This document shows positions 35,597 to 44,359 of a stretch of 64,000 nt of DNA, piece after piece. Position 1 is the first letter of the stretch. Every line of letters starts with the position of its first letter. The stretch is taken from the NCBI GenBank assembly GCA_049324835.1, contig JBMOMT010000031.1, positions 1 to 64,000 of the forward strand, read 5' to 3'. Below the pieces are notes generated by a model, which made no database searches, was not told the origin of the DNA, and saw only the letters and a program-made list of their open reading frames with translations. This DNA is from JBMOMT01 sp049324835 (GTDB lineage Bacteria; Chloroflexota; Anaerolineae; CAYNKW01). Both the position numbers and the translations under genes were made by a program.

Positions 35597-37108
35597 ATGT
35601 CAGAGTATACAGACCAGGAACAGCAGCGGTTGGAAAAACTGGAGCGCATGCGCCAGAATGGCATCGATCCGTATCCACACCGCGTGACGCGAAGCCACAC
35701 GGCCAGGGCGGCCATTGAGGCTTTTGAGGCCGGCGAAACAGAGGGCCAGGATGGTCCACAAGTGACGGTGGTGGGGCGCTTGCGCGCCCTGCGCGTCATG
35801 GGCAAGAGCACGTTTGCTCACATCGAAGACGGCAGCGGCAGAATTCAGCTTTTCGTGCGCCGCGACGACGTGGGCCAGGAGGTTTACGATTCTTTCCGCA
35901 AAGATTTTGATCTGGGCGATTTCCTGGAGGCCGGCGGCAGGCTCTTTCGCACCCGGACGGGTGAGATCAGTGTGGCTGTGGATCGTCTGCGTATGGTGGC
36001 CAAGGCCATCAGCCCGCTGCCTGTGATCAAGGAGCAAGAGCTGGAGGGCGAGATCGTGCGCCATTCGGCTTTTTCTGACGTGGAGGAGCGCTACCGCCAG
36101 CGTTACGCCGACCTGGCCAGCAACCCGGAGGTGCGGCAGGTCTTTTGGACGCGCGCCCGGACGATAGCCGCATTGCGGCGCTTTTTGGATGGCCAGGGTT
36201 TTATCGAGGTCGAGACACCCATCTTGCAGCCGGTTTATGGCGGCGCAGCGGCGCGGCCCTTTACCACCTATCACAACCAGTTGCACCAGGAACTTTTTCT
36301 GCGCATCTCGTTCGAGCTGTATCTCAAGCGGCTGCTGGTGGGCATGTACGAAAAGGTCTACGAGATCGGGCGGGACTTTCGTAACGAGGGGGTGAGTTTT
36401 AAACACAACCCCGAGTTTACCCAGTTCGAGTTCTACTGGGCCTACGCCGATTATCACGACGTGATGGACCTGACCGAGCGTATGATCTCGTCGGTGGCCC
36501 AGGAGGTGTTGGGCTCGATGGTGGTGCCGTTCCAGGGCCGCCGGATCGACCTGTCGCCGCCGTGGCAACGGGTCACGCTGCGCGAAGCCATCCGCGAGGC
36601 CACGGGCATCGATTACGTGGCGCATCCCACAGCCGAGTCGCTGGCAGCGGCCATGACGGCCATCGGCCGCGCCCCCGATCCCAAATCCACCTGGGGCAAG
36701 CTGGTGGATAGTTTGCTGGGCGCCGAAGTGGAGCCCAACCTGATCCAGCCCACCTTTGTCCTGGATTATCCGCGTGATATTTCACCGCTGGCCAAAAAGA
36801 AACCCGAGGACCCCAGCCACGTGGAGCGGTTCGAGTTCTTTATCGGCGGCATGGAGATGGGCAATGCCTTTACCGAGCTGAACGACCCACTGGATCAGGA
36901 AGCGCGCTTTCTGGAGATGGGTCGGCTCTACGACGTGGAGGACGAAGAGGCCCATCCCGTAGACGAAGACTATTTGCGCGCCATGCGTTACGGCATGCCG
37001 CCCAACGGCGGCTTTGGCATGGGCGTCGACCGGCTGGTGATGCTCCTGGCGGATGAACCCACCATCCGTGAGGTGATTCTCTACCCGCACCTGCGCGCCA
37101 GGACCTGA
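35597..37108 (+). CDS. lysS: Lysyl-tRNA synthetase, class II
   Basis: This 503-residue enzyme has an N-terminal OB fold for anticodon binding at residues about 55-150 (VTVVGRLRALRVMGKSTFAHI). The class II core follows, with motif 2 YEIGRDFRNEGVSFKHNPEFTQ and motif 3 NGGFGMGVDRLVMLL. It charges tRNA-Lys with lysine. GAGGGGAG precedes the ATG. The greA-lysS order is common in bacteria. Confidence 0.97.
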   Translation: MSEYTDQEQQRLEKLERMRQNGIDPYPHRVTRSHTARAAIEAFEAGETEGQDGPQVTVVGRLRALRVMGKSTFAHIEDGSGRIQLFVRRDDVGQEVYDSFRKDFDLGDFLEAGGRLFRTRTGEISVAVDRLRMVAKAISPLPVIKEQELEGEIVRHSAFSDVEERYRQRYADLASNPEVRQVFWTRARTIAALRRFLDGQGFIEVETPILQPVYGGAAARPFTTYHNQLHQELFLRISFELYLKRLLVGMYEKVYEIGRDFRNEGVSFKHNPEFTQFEFYWAYADYHDVMDLTERMISSVAQEVLGSMVVPFQGRRIDLSPPWQRVTLREAIREATGIDYVAHPTAESLAAAMTAIGRAPDPKSTWGKLVDSLLGAEVEPNLIQPTFVLDYPRDISPLAKKKPEDPSHVERFEFFIGGMEMGNAFTELNDPLDQEARFLEMGRLYDVEDEEAHPVDEDYLRAMRYGMPPNGGFGMGVDRLVMLLADEPTIREVILYPHLRART

Positions 37109-37140
37109 GTCGAATCCTGGCCGTTCTGGCAGTCCATCAG

Positions 37141-37171
37141 GGCCGGCGGGTTCGATCCGCTGGCCTTTTTT
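37141..37171 (+). terminator. Terminator after lysS
   Basis: A 9-bp stem GGCCgGCGG/CCGCtGGCC with a G-T pair and a 7-nt loop, followed by six T. Confidence 0.85.
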
Positions 37172-37258
37172 ATGGCGTGGCTTGCCCAGGGTGGCATTTT
37201 GAGATACAATGCTGGCTGTTGAAGCTTGACGGCGTGGGTCTCGTGATGAGGAGGGGCC

Positions 37259-40204
37259 ATGAAACGATTTGTGTTGGCGATGGGGCTGGCCGTGGCGATG
37301 ACCGTCTGTCTGCTCGCCTGGGGAAAGGAGGCCAGCGGTCGTCTGGCGCAGGCATCTCTGGGCGATGTGGTGATCAACGAAGTGGCCTGGATGGGAACCA
37401 GCGCCAGCAGCGCAGACGAGTGGATCGAACTCTTGAACACCACTGGCCAGACGGTCGATCTCACCGGCTGGACGCTGGCCGCCGCCGATGGCGCGCCCAA
37501 CATCGCCCTGAGCGGCGTCATTTCGGCGGGTGGCTATTTCCTGCTAGAGCGCACCGACGACACCACCGTGAACGACATCAGCGCCGATCTGATCTACGGC
37601 AACGATGGCACGGCCTGGGCGCTCAACAATACCGGCGAGACACTGGAGCTGCGCGATGGTGTCGGCGCTCTCATCAGCACGGCCAATGCGGATGGTGGAG
37701 GCTGGCCGGCAGGAAACAACGATACTAAATCTTCGATGGAACGCATCGATCCCGCCGCGCCCGATTCGGATGCCAACTGGGCCACCAACGACGGCCTCAC
37801 CCGCAACGGCCTGGATGCCGGCGGCGGCGCCATCAACGGCACACCCAGGGCGCAGAACTCGCCGTCTGAGCCGGTCGATCTGAACGTGCGGCTCTACGCC
37901 GTGCATCCCTACGCCCTCTACGCCGACGACGAGGCATTGGCGCTGATCAACCTGGATGCCGTCACCGCCACGCTCACCGGCTGGGGCTTCAGCGACCAGC
38001 CAGGATCGGCCAAAGTCACCCTGCCGACGGCACAACTGGCCCCCGGCAGCCTGCTCTGGCTGGCCGACGACGCCGACGCTTTTTTCGACGCCTTTGGTTT
38101 TGCGCCCGATCTGGCCCTGACCGCCCTCACCCACACTGTGCCGGCGCTCGTCGGCGCCTGGCCGGGCTTTGCCAACGGCGGCGATGAAGTTCTGCTCCTT
38201 GATGGCAGCGGCGGGGTGGTCGATGTGCTGGTTTACGGCAGCGGGCTGACGACTACCAGCGGCTGGGATGGCGCAGCCGTGCCCTATCCGCGTAGCGGCT
38301 TTGGCGACGGCCAGATCCTCTACCGCAAGCTGGATCAGGCCAGCGGCCGGCCCGTGCCCGATACCGACAGCGCCGCCGACTGGGCCCAGGCCGACGATGA
38401 TGACATCGACGGCAAAAAACTGCGTTACCCCGGCTGGGACCTGGAGCTCTTTTTTTTGCCAACGGTGGTGACAGAAACGGCCCATCTGACGGTCTGGGTA
38501 GGCCCTGATGGCCTGTACGAAGGCCTGGCAGGCGCGCTGGCTGCCGCTCAGAGCAGCCTCTGGATCCAGGGTTACACCTTTGAGAGCGCCGAGCTGGTTG
38601 GTATCATCACCGACCGGCTGAGCGCGGGTGTGGCGGTGACGCTGCTGCTGGAGGGCCAACCCGCCTTTGGCCTGGAGGATCAGGAACTCTGGGCCTGCGG
38701 CCAGATGGTCGACGCCGGGGCGGCCCTCTTTTTCATGCACAACGACGCCGACGCCAAGATTTTCGACCGCTACGATTACCAGCACGCCAAGTTCATCCTC
38801 ATCGACGGTCACACGCTGCTCGTCGGCTCGGAGAATTTGAGCCCTGGCGGCATGCCGGCCGACGACAAATCGGACGGCACCTGGGGCCATCGCGGCGTCT
38901 ATCTGGCCACCGACGCGCCCGGCGTGGTGGCGCGCGCCCAGGCCATCCTGGAGCGTGATCTGGACACCGCCCACCGCGATGTGGTGTCTTGGGAAAGCTT
39001 GGGCCGCGCTGCGCCTCCAGATTTTACACCGACCTACACCCCCAACTGGATCAGTTACACCGCCCGCTTTAGCCAGCCGCTGGCGCTCGACGGTGTGTTT
39101 GCCTTTGAGGTGGTGCAATCGCCGGAGAACAGCCTGCGTGATACCGGCGCGCTGCTGGGGCTGCTGGCCCGCGCCGGCAGCGGCGATACGGTGCTCGTGG
39201 AACAGCTCTACGAGCACGTTTCCTGGGGGGGCGGCGCCAATCCGCGCCTGGAGGCCTATCTGGCGGCGGCCCGCCGTGGCGCAACGGTGCGCCTGCTGCT
39301 GGACAACCGCTACGACGACCCGTCGCTGCCGGACAGCAACCGGGCAACGGCAGATCATGTCAACGCCATCGCGTCGAGCGAAGGGTTGGATCTGGAAGCG
39401 CGCCTGGGCAACCCCGCCGGCGAGGGCATTCACAACAAGATGGTGCTGGCCCACGTCGGCGGGCGGGGTTACGTTCACGTGGGCAGCATCAACGGCAGCG
39501 AGGCTTCCCACAAGGTCAACCGCGAACTGGCCTTGCAGGTGCAATCGGACGCGGCCTACGAGTTGCTCGCGGGCGTCTTTGATTTCGACTGGCAGGCGAG
39601 CTGGTTGAGCGCGCCTGGCGTGCGCCACGTCTACCTGCCGCTGGCGGCGCGTGACTATGTGCCGCCAGCGAGCCATCTGGTGATCGGCGAGCTGCTCTAC
39701 GACCCGGTGGGCGTCGACGATGCCCAGGGCGAGTGGATCGAGATCTATAATCCCACGGGGTTTACCGTGACGCTGGCGGGCCATACCTTGAGCGACGGCA
39801 GCAGCTATGGCGATGGCGCGGCCACTTTTCCCGCGGGCAGCCACATCGGGCCTGGGGCGGCGGTGGTGGTGGCCCAACGGGCCGATACCTTTCGTAGCGT
39901 CTATGGCTTTGACCCCGATTTCGAGCTTCAGGCCGGCGACGCCTCCGTGCCGGACATGATACCTCTGAACGGCGGCATCGGCTGGGGCAACAGCGGCGAC
40001 GAGGCCATCCTGCGCGACGCCACCGGCGCCGACGTGGACGTCGTCGTCTATGGCAGCGGCGGCTACGCCGGCGTGATACCGCACCCCGGTGTGGGTTGGG
40101 GCCACTCGCTGGAACGTAAACCCGCCCACCGCGACACCGACGATTGCAGCGCCGATTTTTGGGAGCGCTACACGCCGGCCCCCGGTCAGGTCACACTCGA
40201 TTGA
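37259..40204 (+). CDS. Large secreted LTD - phospholipase D-like - LTD protein
   Basis: This 981-residue protein has a signal peptide at residues 1-27. A lamin-tail (LTD) domain follows (VVINEVAWMGTSASSADEWIELLN), then a second LTD-like region around 205-300. A phospholipase-D fold carries two HxK motifs: QHAKFILIDGHTLLVGSENL near 508 and IHNKMVLAHVGG near 724, the latter followed by GSINGSE. After the motif VYLPLA near residue 790 comes a third LTD (ELLYDPVGVDDAQGEWIEIYN). PLD enzymes hydrolyse phosphodiesters via the two His. LTDs may attach the protein to surfaces or nucleic acid. GAGGAGG precedes the start. An extracellular lipase or nuclease role is inferred. Confidence 0.85.
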   Translation: MKRFVLAMGLAVAMTVCLLAWGKEASGRLAQASLGDVVINEVAWMGTSASSADEWIELLNTTGQTVDLTGWTLAAADGAPNIALSGVISAGGYFLLERTDDTTVNDISADLIYGNDGTAWALNNTGETLELRDGVGALISTANADGGGWPAGNNDTKSSMERIDPAAPDSDANWATNDGLTRNGLDAGGGAINGTPRAQNSPSEPVDLNVRLYAVHPYALYADDEALALINLDAVTATLTGWGFSDQPGSAKVTLPTAQLAPGSLLWLADDADAFFDAFGFAPDLALTALTHTVPALVGAWPGFANGGDEVLLLDGSGGVVDVLVYGSGLTTTSGWDGAAVPYPRSGFGDGQILYRKLDQASGRPVPDTDSAADWAQADDDDIDGKKLRYPGWDLELFFLPTVVTETAHLTVWVGPDGLYEGLAGALAAAQSSLWIQGYTFESAELVGIITDRLSAGVAVTLLLEGQPAFGLEDQELWACGQMVDAGAALFFMHNDADAKIFDRYDYQHAKFILIDGHTLLVGSENLSPGGMPADDKSDGTWGHRGVYLATDAPGVVARAQAILERDLDTAHRDVVSWESLGRAAPPDFTPTYTPNWISYTARFSQPLALDGVFAFEVVQSPENSLRDTGALLGLLARAGSGDTVLVEQLYEHVSWGGGANPRLEAYLAAARRGATVRLLLDNRYDDPSLPDSNRATADHVNAIASSEGLDLEARLGNPAGEGIHNKMVLAHVGGRGYVHVGSINGSEASHKVNRELALQVQSDAAYELLAGVFDFDWQASWLSAPGVRHVYLPLAARDYVPPASHLVIGELLYDPVGVDDAQGEWIEIYNPTGFTVTLAGHTLSDGSSYGDGAATFPAGSHIGPGAAVVVAQRADTFRSVYGFDPDFELQAGDASVPDMIPLNGGIGWGNSGDEAILRDATGADVDVVVYGSGGYAGVIPHPGVGWGHSLERKPAHRDTDDCSADFWERYTPAPGQVTLD

Positions 40205-40227
40205 GCCGACACGGGAGAAAAAGGACG

Positions 40228-42729
40228 TTGAAGTCCCTCTGGCAACACCATCCAACGGTATGGGTCGGCGCCGGCCTGTTCCTGGGCAGCCTGACGCTGT
40301 ACCTTTCGATCATGGCCCCTTCGGTGGTGATGGGTGATCCGGGCGAGTATCAGTTTGTGCCTTACGTATTGGGCATTGCCCACCCGCCGGGTTATGGTTT
40401 TTACACGCTGCTGGGCAAACTGTTCACCCTCGTTGCGCCTGTTGGCCAGGTGGCCTGGCGCATGAACTTACTCTCCGGGGTGTGCGGCGCGACGCTGGTG
40501 ACGCTGGCTTATCTACAAACCCTGCAACTCGGCCGCCAGCCAGCCGCTTCGGCGGCGACCCAACTGCCCGCCGTGCTGGGCGCTAGCTCGCTGGCGGTGG
40601 GGGTGGGCCTGATGCAGCACGCCGCCCACGCCAACGCTCACATCGTCACGGCGACGCTGGCCATGCTGAACGTGACGCTGCTGCTGCGCTGGTGGCGCAC
40701 CGACGACGACCGCTGGTTGTATACGTTTGCCCTCACGGCCGGGCTGAGCCCCACCCAACATCCGCTGCTGGTGTTTGGTTTCCCGGCTTGTGCGCTGTTC
40801 ATCCTGACCGTCAGGCCACGCCTGCTGCGACAGCCCCGCACCCTGCTGCGGCTGATCGGTTGCGCCCTGGTAGGGCTGCTGGTTTACCTCTATTATCCTC
40901 TGCGCAGCGCCAGCGGGCCGCCCTTTGGCCCAACCAACGCTCACACCTGGGAGGGTTTCCTGCACCTGGTGCTGGCCCGCGGGTTGACGGTCAACGTTTT
41001 CCCCTTTACCTTTCAGGAGCAGTTGGATCGACTGGGCGACGTGGCGCGCCTGATGGGGTTACAGTTTGCCTGGCCGATGTTGATCCTGGCGGCGCTGGGC
41101 GCATTCTGGCTGGCGGTCCGGCGCTGGCGGGCCTGGCTGCTGCTCGTCGGCTATGCCGCCATCACCGTCTATATCACCGTCAACATCCTGCAGGACGCGC
41201 TGGCTTATTTGCTGGGGCCGACGGTGGTTCTGGGCGTGTTGATCGGCGCGGGTGGGCTGGCCCTGACCGAAGGGCTGGCCCTGACCGAAGGGCTGGCCCT
41301 GTCCGAAGGGCTGGCCCTGACCGAAGGGCTGGCCCTGGCTAAAGGGCTGGCCCTGGCTAAAGGGCTGTTGCGCTGGCGGGCGGCGCCCTGGTTGAAAAGG
41401 ATGGCCGCGATCGGGGTGGGGGTGACGTTGTTTGTCTTTCCACTGGCGACGGCGGCCCACAATCTGCGCCGGGTCGATCTGAGCGATTACCGCCAGGCCG
41501 ATACTTTTGTCGATGCCGTTTTTGAGCAGTTTGGCGGCAAGGGCCAGGCGGCGCGGCTGCTGTGCGCCTGGGAGCAGATGACGCCGCTGCACTATTACCG
41601 CCTGGTGGACGGCCGCGCGCCAGACCCGGCAGATGTGACGGTTGTGTCGGTAGCGGCGGGTACGGCAGCGCCCTGGGCCGAGGCGGCCTGGGCCAACGTG
41701 GCTGCCGGGCCGCTCTACGTGGCCGACTATCGCGCCGAGATCGTCGCTGCCGGTTTCCGGTTAGAGCCGGAGGGCCATTTCTACCGTGTGCTGTTGGGGC
41801 CGCGCCTGGCCGATGACCCGCCGGCCATCGCCCACCCGCTGGCAGTGGATGTCGATGAGGGGGCGCTGACGCTGCTGGGTTACGATCTGGATCGCACCCA
41901 GTTGCGGGCTGGCGAGTCGTTGCGGCTGATACTCTATGCCCGCTTGAACCGACCCACCGCCGAGAGCTATATGCCGGTTGTCTGGCTGGGCGATGCGGTC
42001 GAGTTCGATTTTACCACCGACAGCAAATATCTCACGCCCAATTGGGCGATCGGCGAGATCGTGGCCCAGGATTACGAGCTGCCGCTTGCGGCAAGCCTTG
42101 CCCCTGGCGCGTATCCGCTGCGCCTGGGTGTGCGAGCCGTACAAAGCGGTGCGGTTCTGCCGCTGGCTGGCGGCGACGGCGCGACGCTGCCACTGGCGAC
42201 GGTTCAGGTGCAGTCGCCGCGCTTTCCGCCGCCGCTACGGGCCATCGACGAGGCGCTGGGTAACCTGGGCGGGCGGATGCTGCTGGCAGGGGCGACGGTC
42301 CGTGTGGGTGGGCAAGAGGCCGTTTCCCCGTGGGCGTCGCCGCTGGTGGTCCGCGCCGGCGATGAGGTGCGGGTGACGCTGCGCTGGCGCTGCCTGCGGC
42401 GCATGGACGAGAGCTACAAGGTATCGGTGCAGTTTGTGGGGCCGGGGCTGTTCAATCCGCGCACGCAGGGGCCGCTGTGGGGCCAGGACGACATGTGGCC
42501 CGTGGGTGGCGCCTTTCCCACTCACCTCTGGATTCCCAAGTGGGTCGAGGGGCAGCAGATCGTGGATGGCCACACTTTTACCATCGATCCGGCCGCCCCG
42601 CCGGGTGAGTACCATATCGCGGTGGCCGTTTACGACATGAACGGCGTTCGTCGCCTGGGGGCGCTGGATGCCCAGGGCAACATGGATGGCGATCAGGTGG
42701 TGTTGGGCAGGTTGCAGATAGGCCAGTGA
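40228..42729 (+). CDS. DUF2723-type membrane protein with internal hexapeptide repeat
   Basis: This 833-residue protein starts at TTG 40228, which follows GGGAG and AAGGA; no ATG keeps the first helix. The N-terminal 370 residues have about ten hydrophobic helices and the DUF2723/GT-C-like motif VVMGDPGEYQFVPYVLGIAHPPGYG. An 18-bp tandem repeat encodes GLALTE units next to a transmembrane helix. The second half is soluble and beta-rich, probably outside the cell. DUF2723 proteins are thought to be membrane O-mannosyl or sugar transferases; the role here is unknown. Confidence 0.8.
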   Translation: MKSLWQHHPTVWVGAGLFLGSLTLYLSIMAPSVVMGDPGEYQFVPYVLGIAHPPGYGFYTLLGKLFTLVAPVGQVAWRMNLLSGVCGATLVTLAYLQTLQLGRQPAASAATQLPAVLGASSLAVGVGLMQHAAHANAHIVTATLAMLNVTLLLRWWRTDDDRWLYTFALTAGLSPTQHPLLVFGFPACALFILTVRPRLLRQPRTLLRLIGCALVGLLVYLYYPLRSASGPPFGPTNAHTWEGFLHLVLARGLTVNVFPFTFQEQLDRLGDVARLMGLQFAWPMLILAALGAFWLAVRRWRAWLLLVGYAAITVYITVNILQDALAYLLGPTVVLGVLIGAGGLALTEGLALTEGLALSEGLALTEGLALAKGLALAKGLLRWRAAPWLKRMAAIGVGVTLFVFPLATAAHNLRRVDLSDYRQADTFVDAVFEQFGGKGQAARLLCAWEQMTPLHYYRLVDGRAPDPADVTVVSVAAGTAAPWAEAAWANVAAGPLYVADYRAEIVAAGFRLEPEGHFYRVLLGPRLADDPPAIAHPLAVDVDEGALTLLGYDLDRTQLRAGESLRLILYARLNRPTAESYMPVVWLGDAVEFDFTTDSKYLTPNWAIGEIVAQDYELPLAASLAPGAYPLRLGVRAVQSGAVLPLAGGDGATLPLATVQVQSPRFPPPLRAIDEALGNLGGRMLLAGATVRVGGQEAVSPWASPLVVRAGDEVRVTLRWRCLRRMDESYKVSVQFVGPGLFNPRTQGPLWGQDDMWPVGGAFPTHLWIPKWVEGQQIVDGHTFTIDPAAPPGEYHIAVAVYDMNGVRRLGALDAQGNMDGDQVVLGRLQIGQ
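41254..41367 (+). repeat. 18-bp in-frame tandem repeat
   Basis: Six copies plus six bases of GGGCTGGCCCTGACCGAA; the last two units change to GCTAAA. They encode GLALTE, GLALSE and GLALAK. The array is intragenic and likely variable in length. Confidence 0.95.
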
Positions 42730-42731
42730 GG

Positions 42732-42760
42732 TTTACAAGTTGCCTGGGCCGTGTTATAAT
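42732..42760 (+). promoter_or_regulatory. Promoter for acylphosphatase and FecR-like gene
   Basis: TTTACA (42732-42737) and TATAAT (42755-42760) have a 17-bp spacer. The start codon is 22 bp after the -10 box, preceded by GAGGAGG. Confidence 0.85.
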
Positions 42761-42782
42761 CTGGCCGCGAGGAGGGGCTGCC

Positions 42783-43064
42783 ATGAGCGAACAGGTGCGG
42801 CTGCATGCCACGGTGCACGGGCGCGTGCAGGGGGTGAGCTTTCGGTATTACACCCATCAACAGGCGCAACAGTTGGGTGTGGTGGGTTTCGTGCGTAATC
42901 TGTGGGATGGATCGGTGGAGGTGATGGCAGAGGGTGAGCGTTCTCGAGTGGCCCAGTTGTTGAGCTGGCTGCGCCAGGGGCCGCGTATGGCCAGCGTGGA
43001 ACGGGTGGACGTGGCATGGTCTGCTCCGAGCGGTGAGTTTGAGCGTTTCGAGGTGCGTTATTGA
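42783..43064 (+). CDS. acyP: Acylphosphatase
   Basis: This 93-residue protein has the family signature GRVQGVSFRYYT, with catalytic Arg at residue 21, and GFVRNLWDGSVEV with catalytic Asn. It hydrolyses the carboxyl-phosphate bond of acyl phosphates in the cytoplasm. GAGGAGG lies nine or so bases upstream. Its stop overlaps the next start (TGATG). Confidence 0.95.
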   Translation: MSEQVRLHATVHGRVQGVSFRYYTHQQAQQLGVVGFVRNLWDGSVEVMAEGERSRVAQLLSWLRQGPRMASVERVDVAWSAPSGEFERFEVRY

Positions 43065-44296
43065 TGCGAGAAAACCCTGAAAGGCTGGCCTGGACGGTTC
43101 TGCTGGCCTCGTTTGTGGTCTTTTGCCTGCTGGTGATCAGCATACCGCTGAGCATCCAGCGTTACCTCGTCACTGCCACCAAGAGTTATCCGGCGCGAGT
43201 CACGGCCTATTATGGCGCGGTGCTGGTCACCACGGGTCGCGGAGGCGATCCCACAGCCATCCAAACCGACGAGTCGAACCGGGAGGTGCAGGAAGGCACC
43301 ACACTCACCACTCAGCCTTCCTCTGAGGCCTTTGTCCGCTTGTTCGAGGATAGCAGCCTCCAGGTCTGGAACAGCACCCAGGTGACCATTTTGGAGGCCC
43401 GCTCACCGCGCTTTTCCAGCAGCCCTCACGCCACACGCATCGTGGTGGAGGTGGAGAGCGGCCGGGTGATCCTTGGCGTAGCGCCTGAAAGCGGGGAACG
43501 TCGCCGCCATTTTGAGGTGCGCACGCCTCACGGCGTGATCGGGCTGCAAGAGGGTAATTATTCGGTCAGTGTGACTCAGACCGAGACAGAAGTGAGCGTG
43601 CGCACCGTGCGGGCGGTGGGCCAGGCCACGCTAGAGGCGGCCAACGAGCGCGTGACGCTGCAATTGGGCGAGCGCGGGCGCATAACGGGCGGACAACCGC
43701 CAGAGGGCCCTCTGCCGGGCCAACACAACCTGCTGGTCAACGGCGATTTTCAGCAGCCGCTCTCGACCGGCTGGATCGTCTGGGAGAGTCACGACAAAAA
43801 GGAAGAAGAGGCCGGCTCGGTCTCGGTGGAGGCGGTCAACGAGCGGCAGGTGGTGCATTTTGTGCGGCGGGGGGGCAATCAGCAACACGCCGAGAACGGC
43901 ATCCGGCAAGAGCTGAACATCGATGTGCGCAACATGAGTGCGCTCCAGATCCAGCTCAACGTCAAGCTGATCTACCAGAGCCTGTCTGGCGGCGGTTGGC
44001 TCAGTTCCGAGTTTCCGCTGATGGTGCGCCTGCGTTACCGCGATGCCAACGGCTCGGAGCGTGAGTGGCTGCGTGGTTTTTATTATGCCAATTGGGAGAA
44101 CCGCTCGGTGAACGATCAGGAGGCCAACCGTGGCCTGCTCATTCCGCAGAACATCTGGCGGCCTTTTGAATCGGAGAACCTGATGCTCACTTTGGGCGAT
44201 CAAAAACCGGCGCATCTGATCTCGTTGGCGGTGTATGCCTCGGGCCACGATTACGAGAGTATGGTATCAGATGTGGGAGTGCTGGTCAAAGAATAG
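43064..44296 (+). CDS. FecR-domain membrane protein
   Basis: This 410-residue protein has an N-terminal transmembrane helix (TVLLASFVVFCLLVISI), then a FecR-like beta domain around residues 50-200. That domain contains VQEGTTLTTQPSSEAFVRLFEDSSLQVW and VEVESGRVILGVA ... FEVRTPHGVIGLQEG. The C-terminal half is beta-rich, starting NLLVNGDFQQPLSTGWIVWE, typical of a carbohydrate-binding jelly roll. FecR domains outside the cell often sense or scaffold envelope components. It is coupled to acylphosphatase by a TGATG overlap, although no functional link is evident. Confidence 0.8.
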   Translation: MRENPERLAWTVLLASFVVFCLLVISIPLSIQRYLVTATKSYPARVTAYYGAVLVTTGRGGDPTAIQTDESNREVQEGTTLTTQPSSEAFVRLFEDSSLQVWNSTQVTILEARSPRFSSSPHATRIVVEVESGRVILGVAPESGERRRHFEVRTPHGVIGLQEGNYSVSVTQTETEVSVRTVRAVGQATLEAANERVTLQLGERGRITGGQPPEGPLPGQHNLLVNGDFQQPLSTGWIVWESHDKKEEEAGSVSVEAVNERQVVHFVRRGGNQQHAENGIRQELNIDVRNMSALQIQLNVKLIYQSLSGGGWLSSEFPLMVRLRYRDANGSEREWLRGFYYANWENRSVNDQEANRGLLIPQNIWRPFESENLMLTLGDQKPAHLISLAVYASGHDYESMVSDVGVLVKE

Positions 44297-44359
44297 TGGT
44301 TGGTGGTCGCTGCCGATGGCTGGCGGCGAAACGGTAACGATGTGGCCTGGAGGCCGAGC

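Noticed and set aside
37141..37171. tRNA T-arm-like GGTTCGATCC segment after lysS
   Set aside because: No acceptor, D or anticodon arm surrounds it. The stem plus six T is a terminator.
37544..40255. 903-codon minus-strand open frame
   Set aside because: It is opposite the LTD-PLD gene, which has clear domains, a signal peptide and a ribosome site. High GC makes long antisense frames common here.
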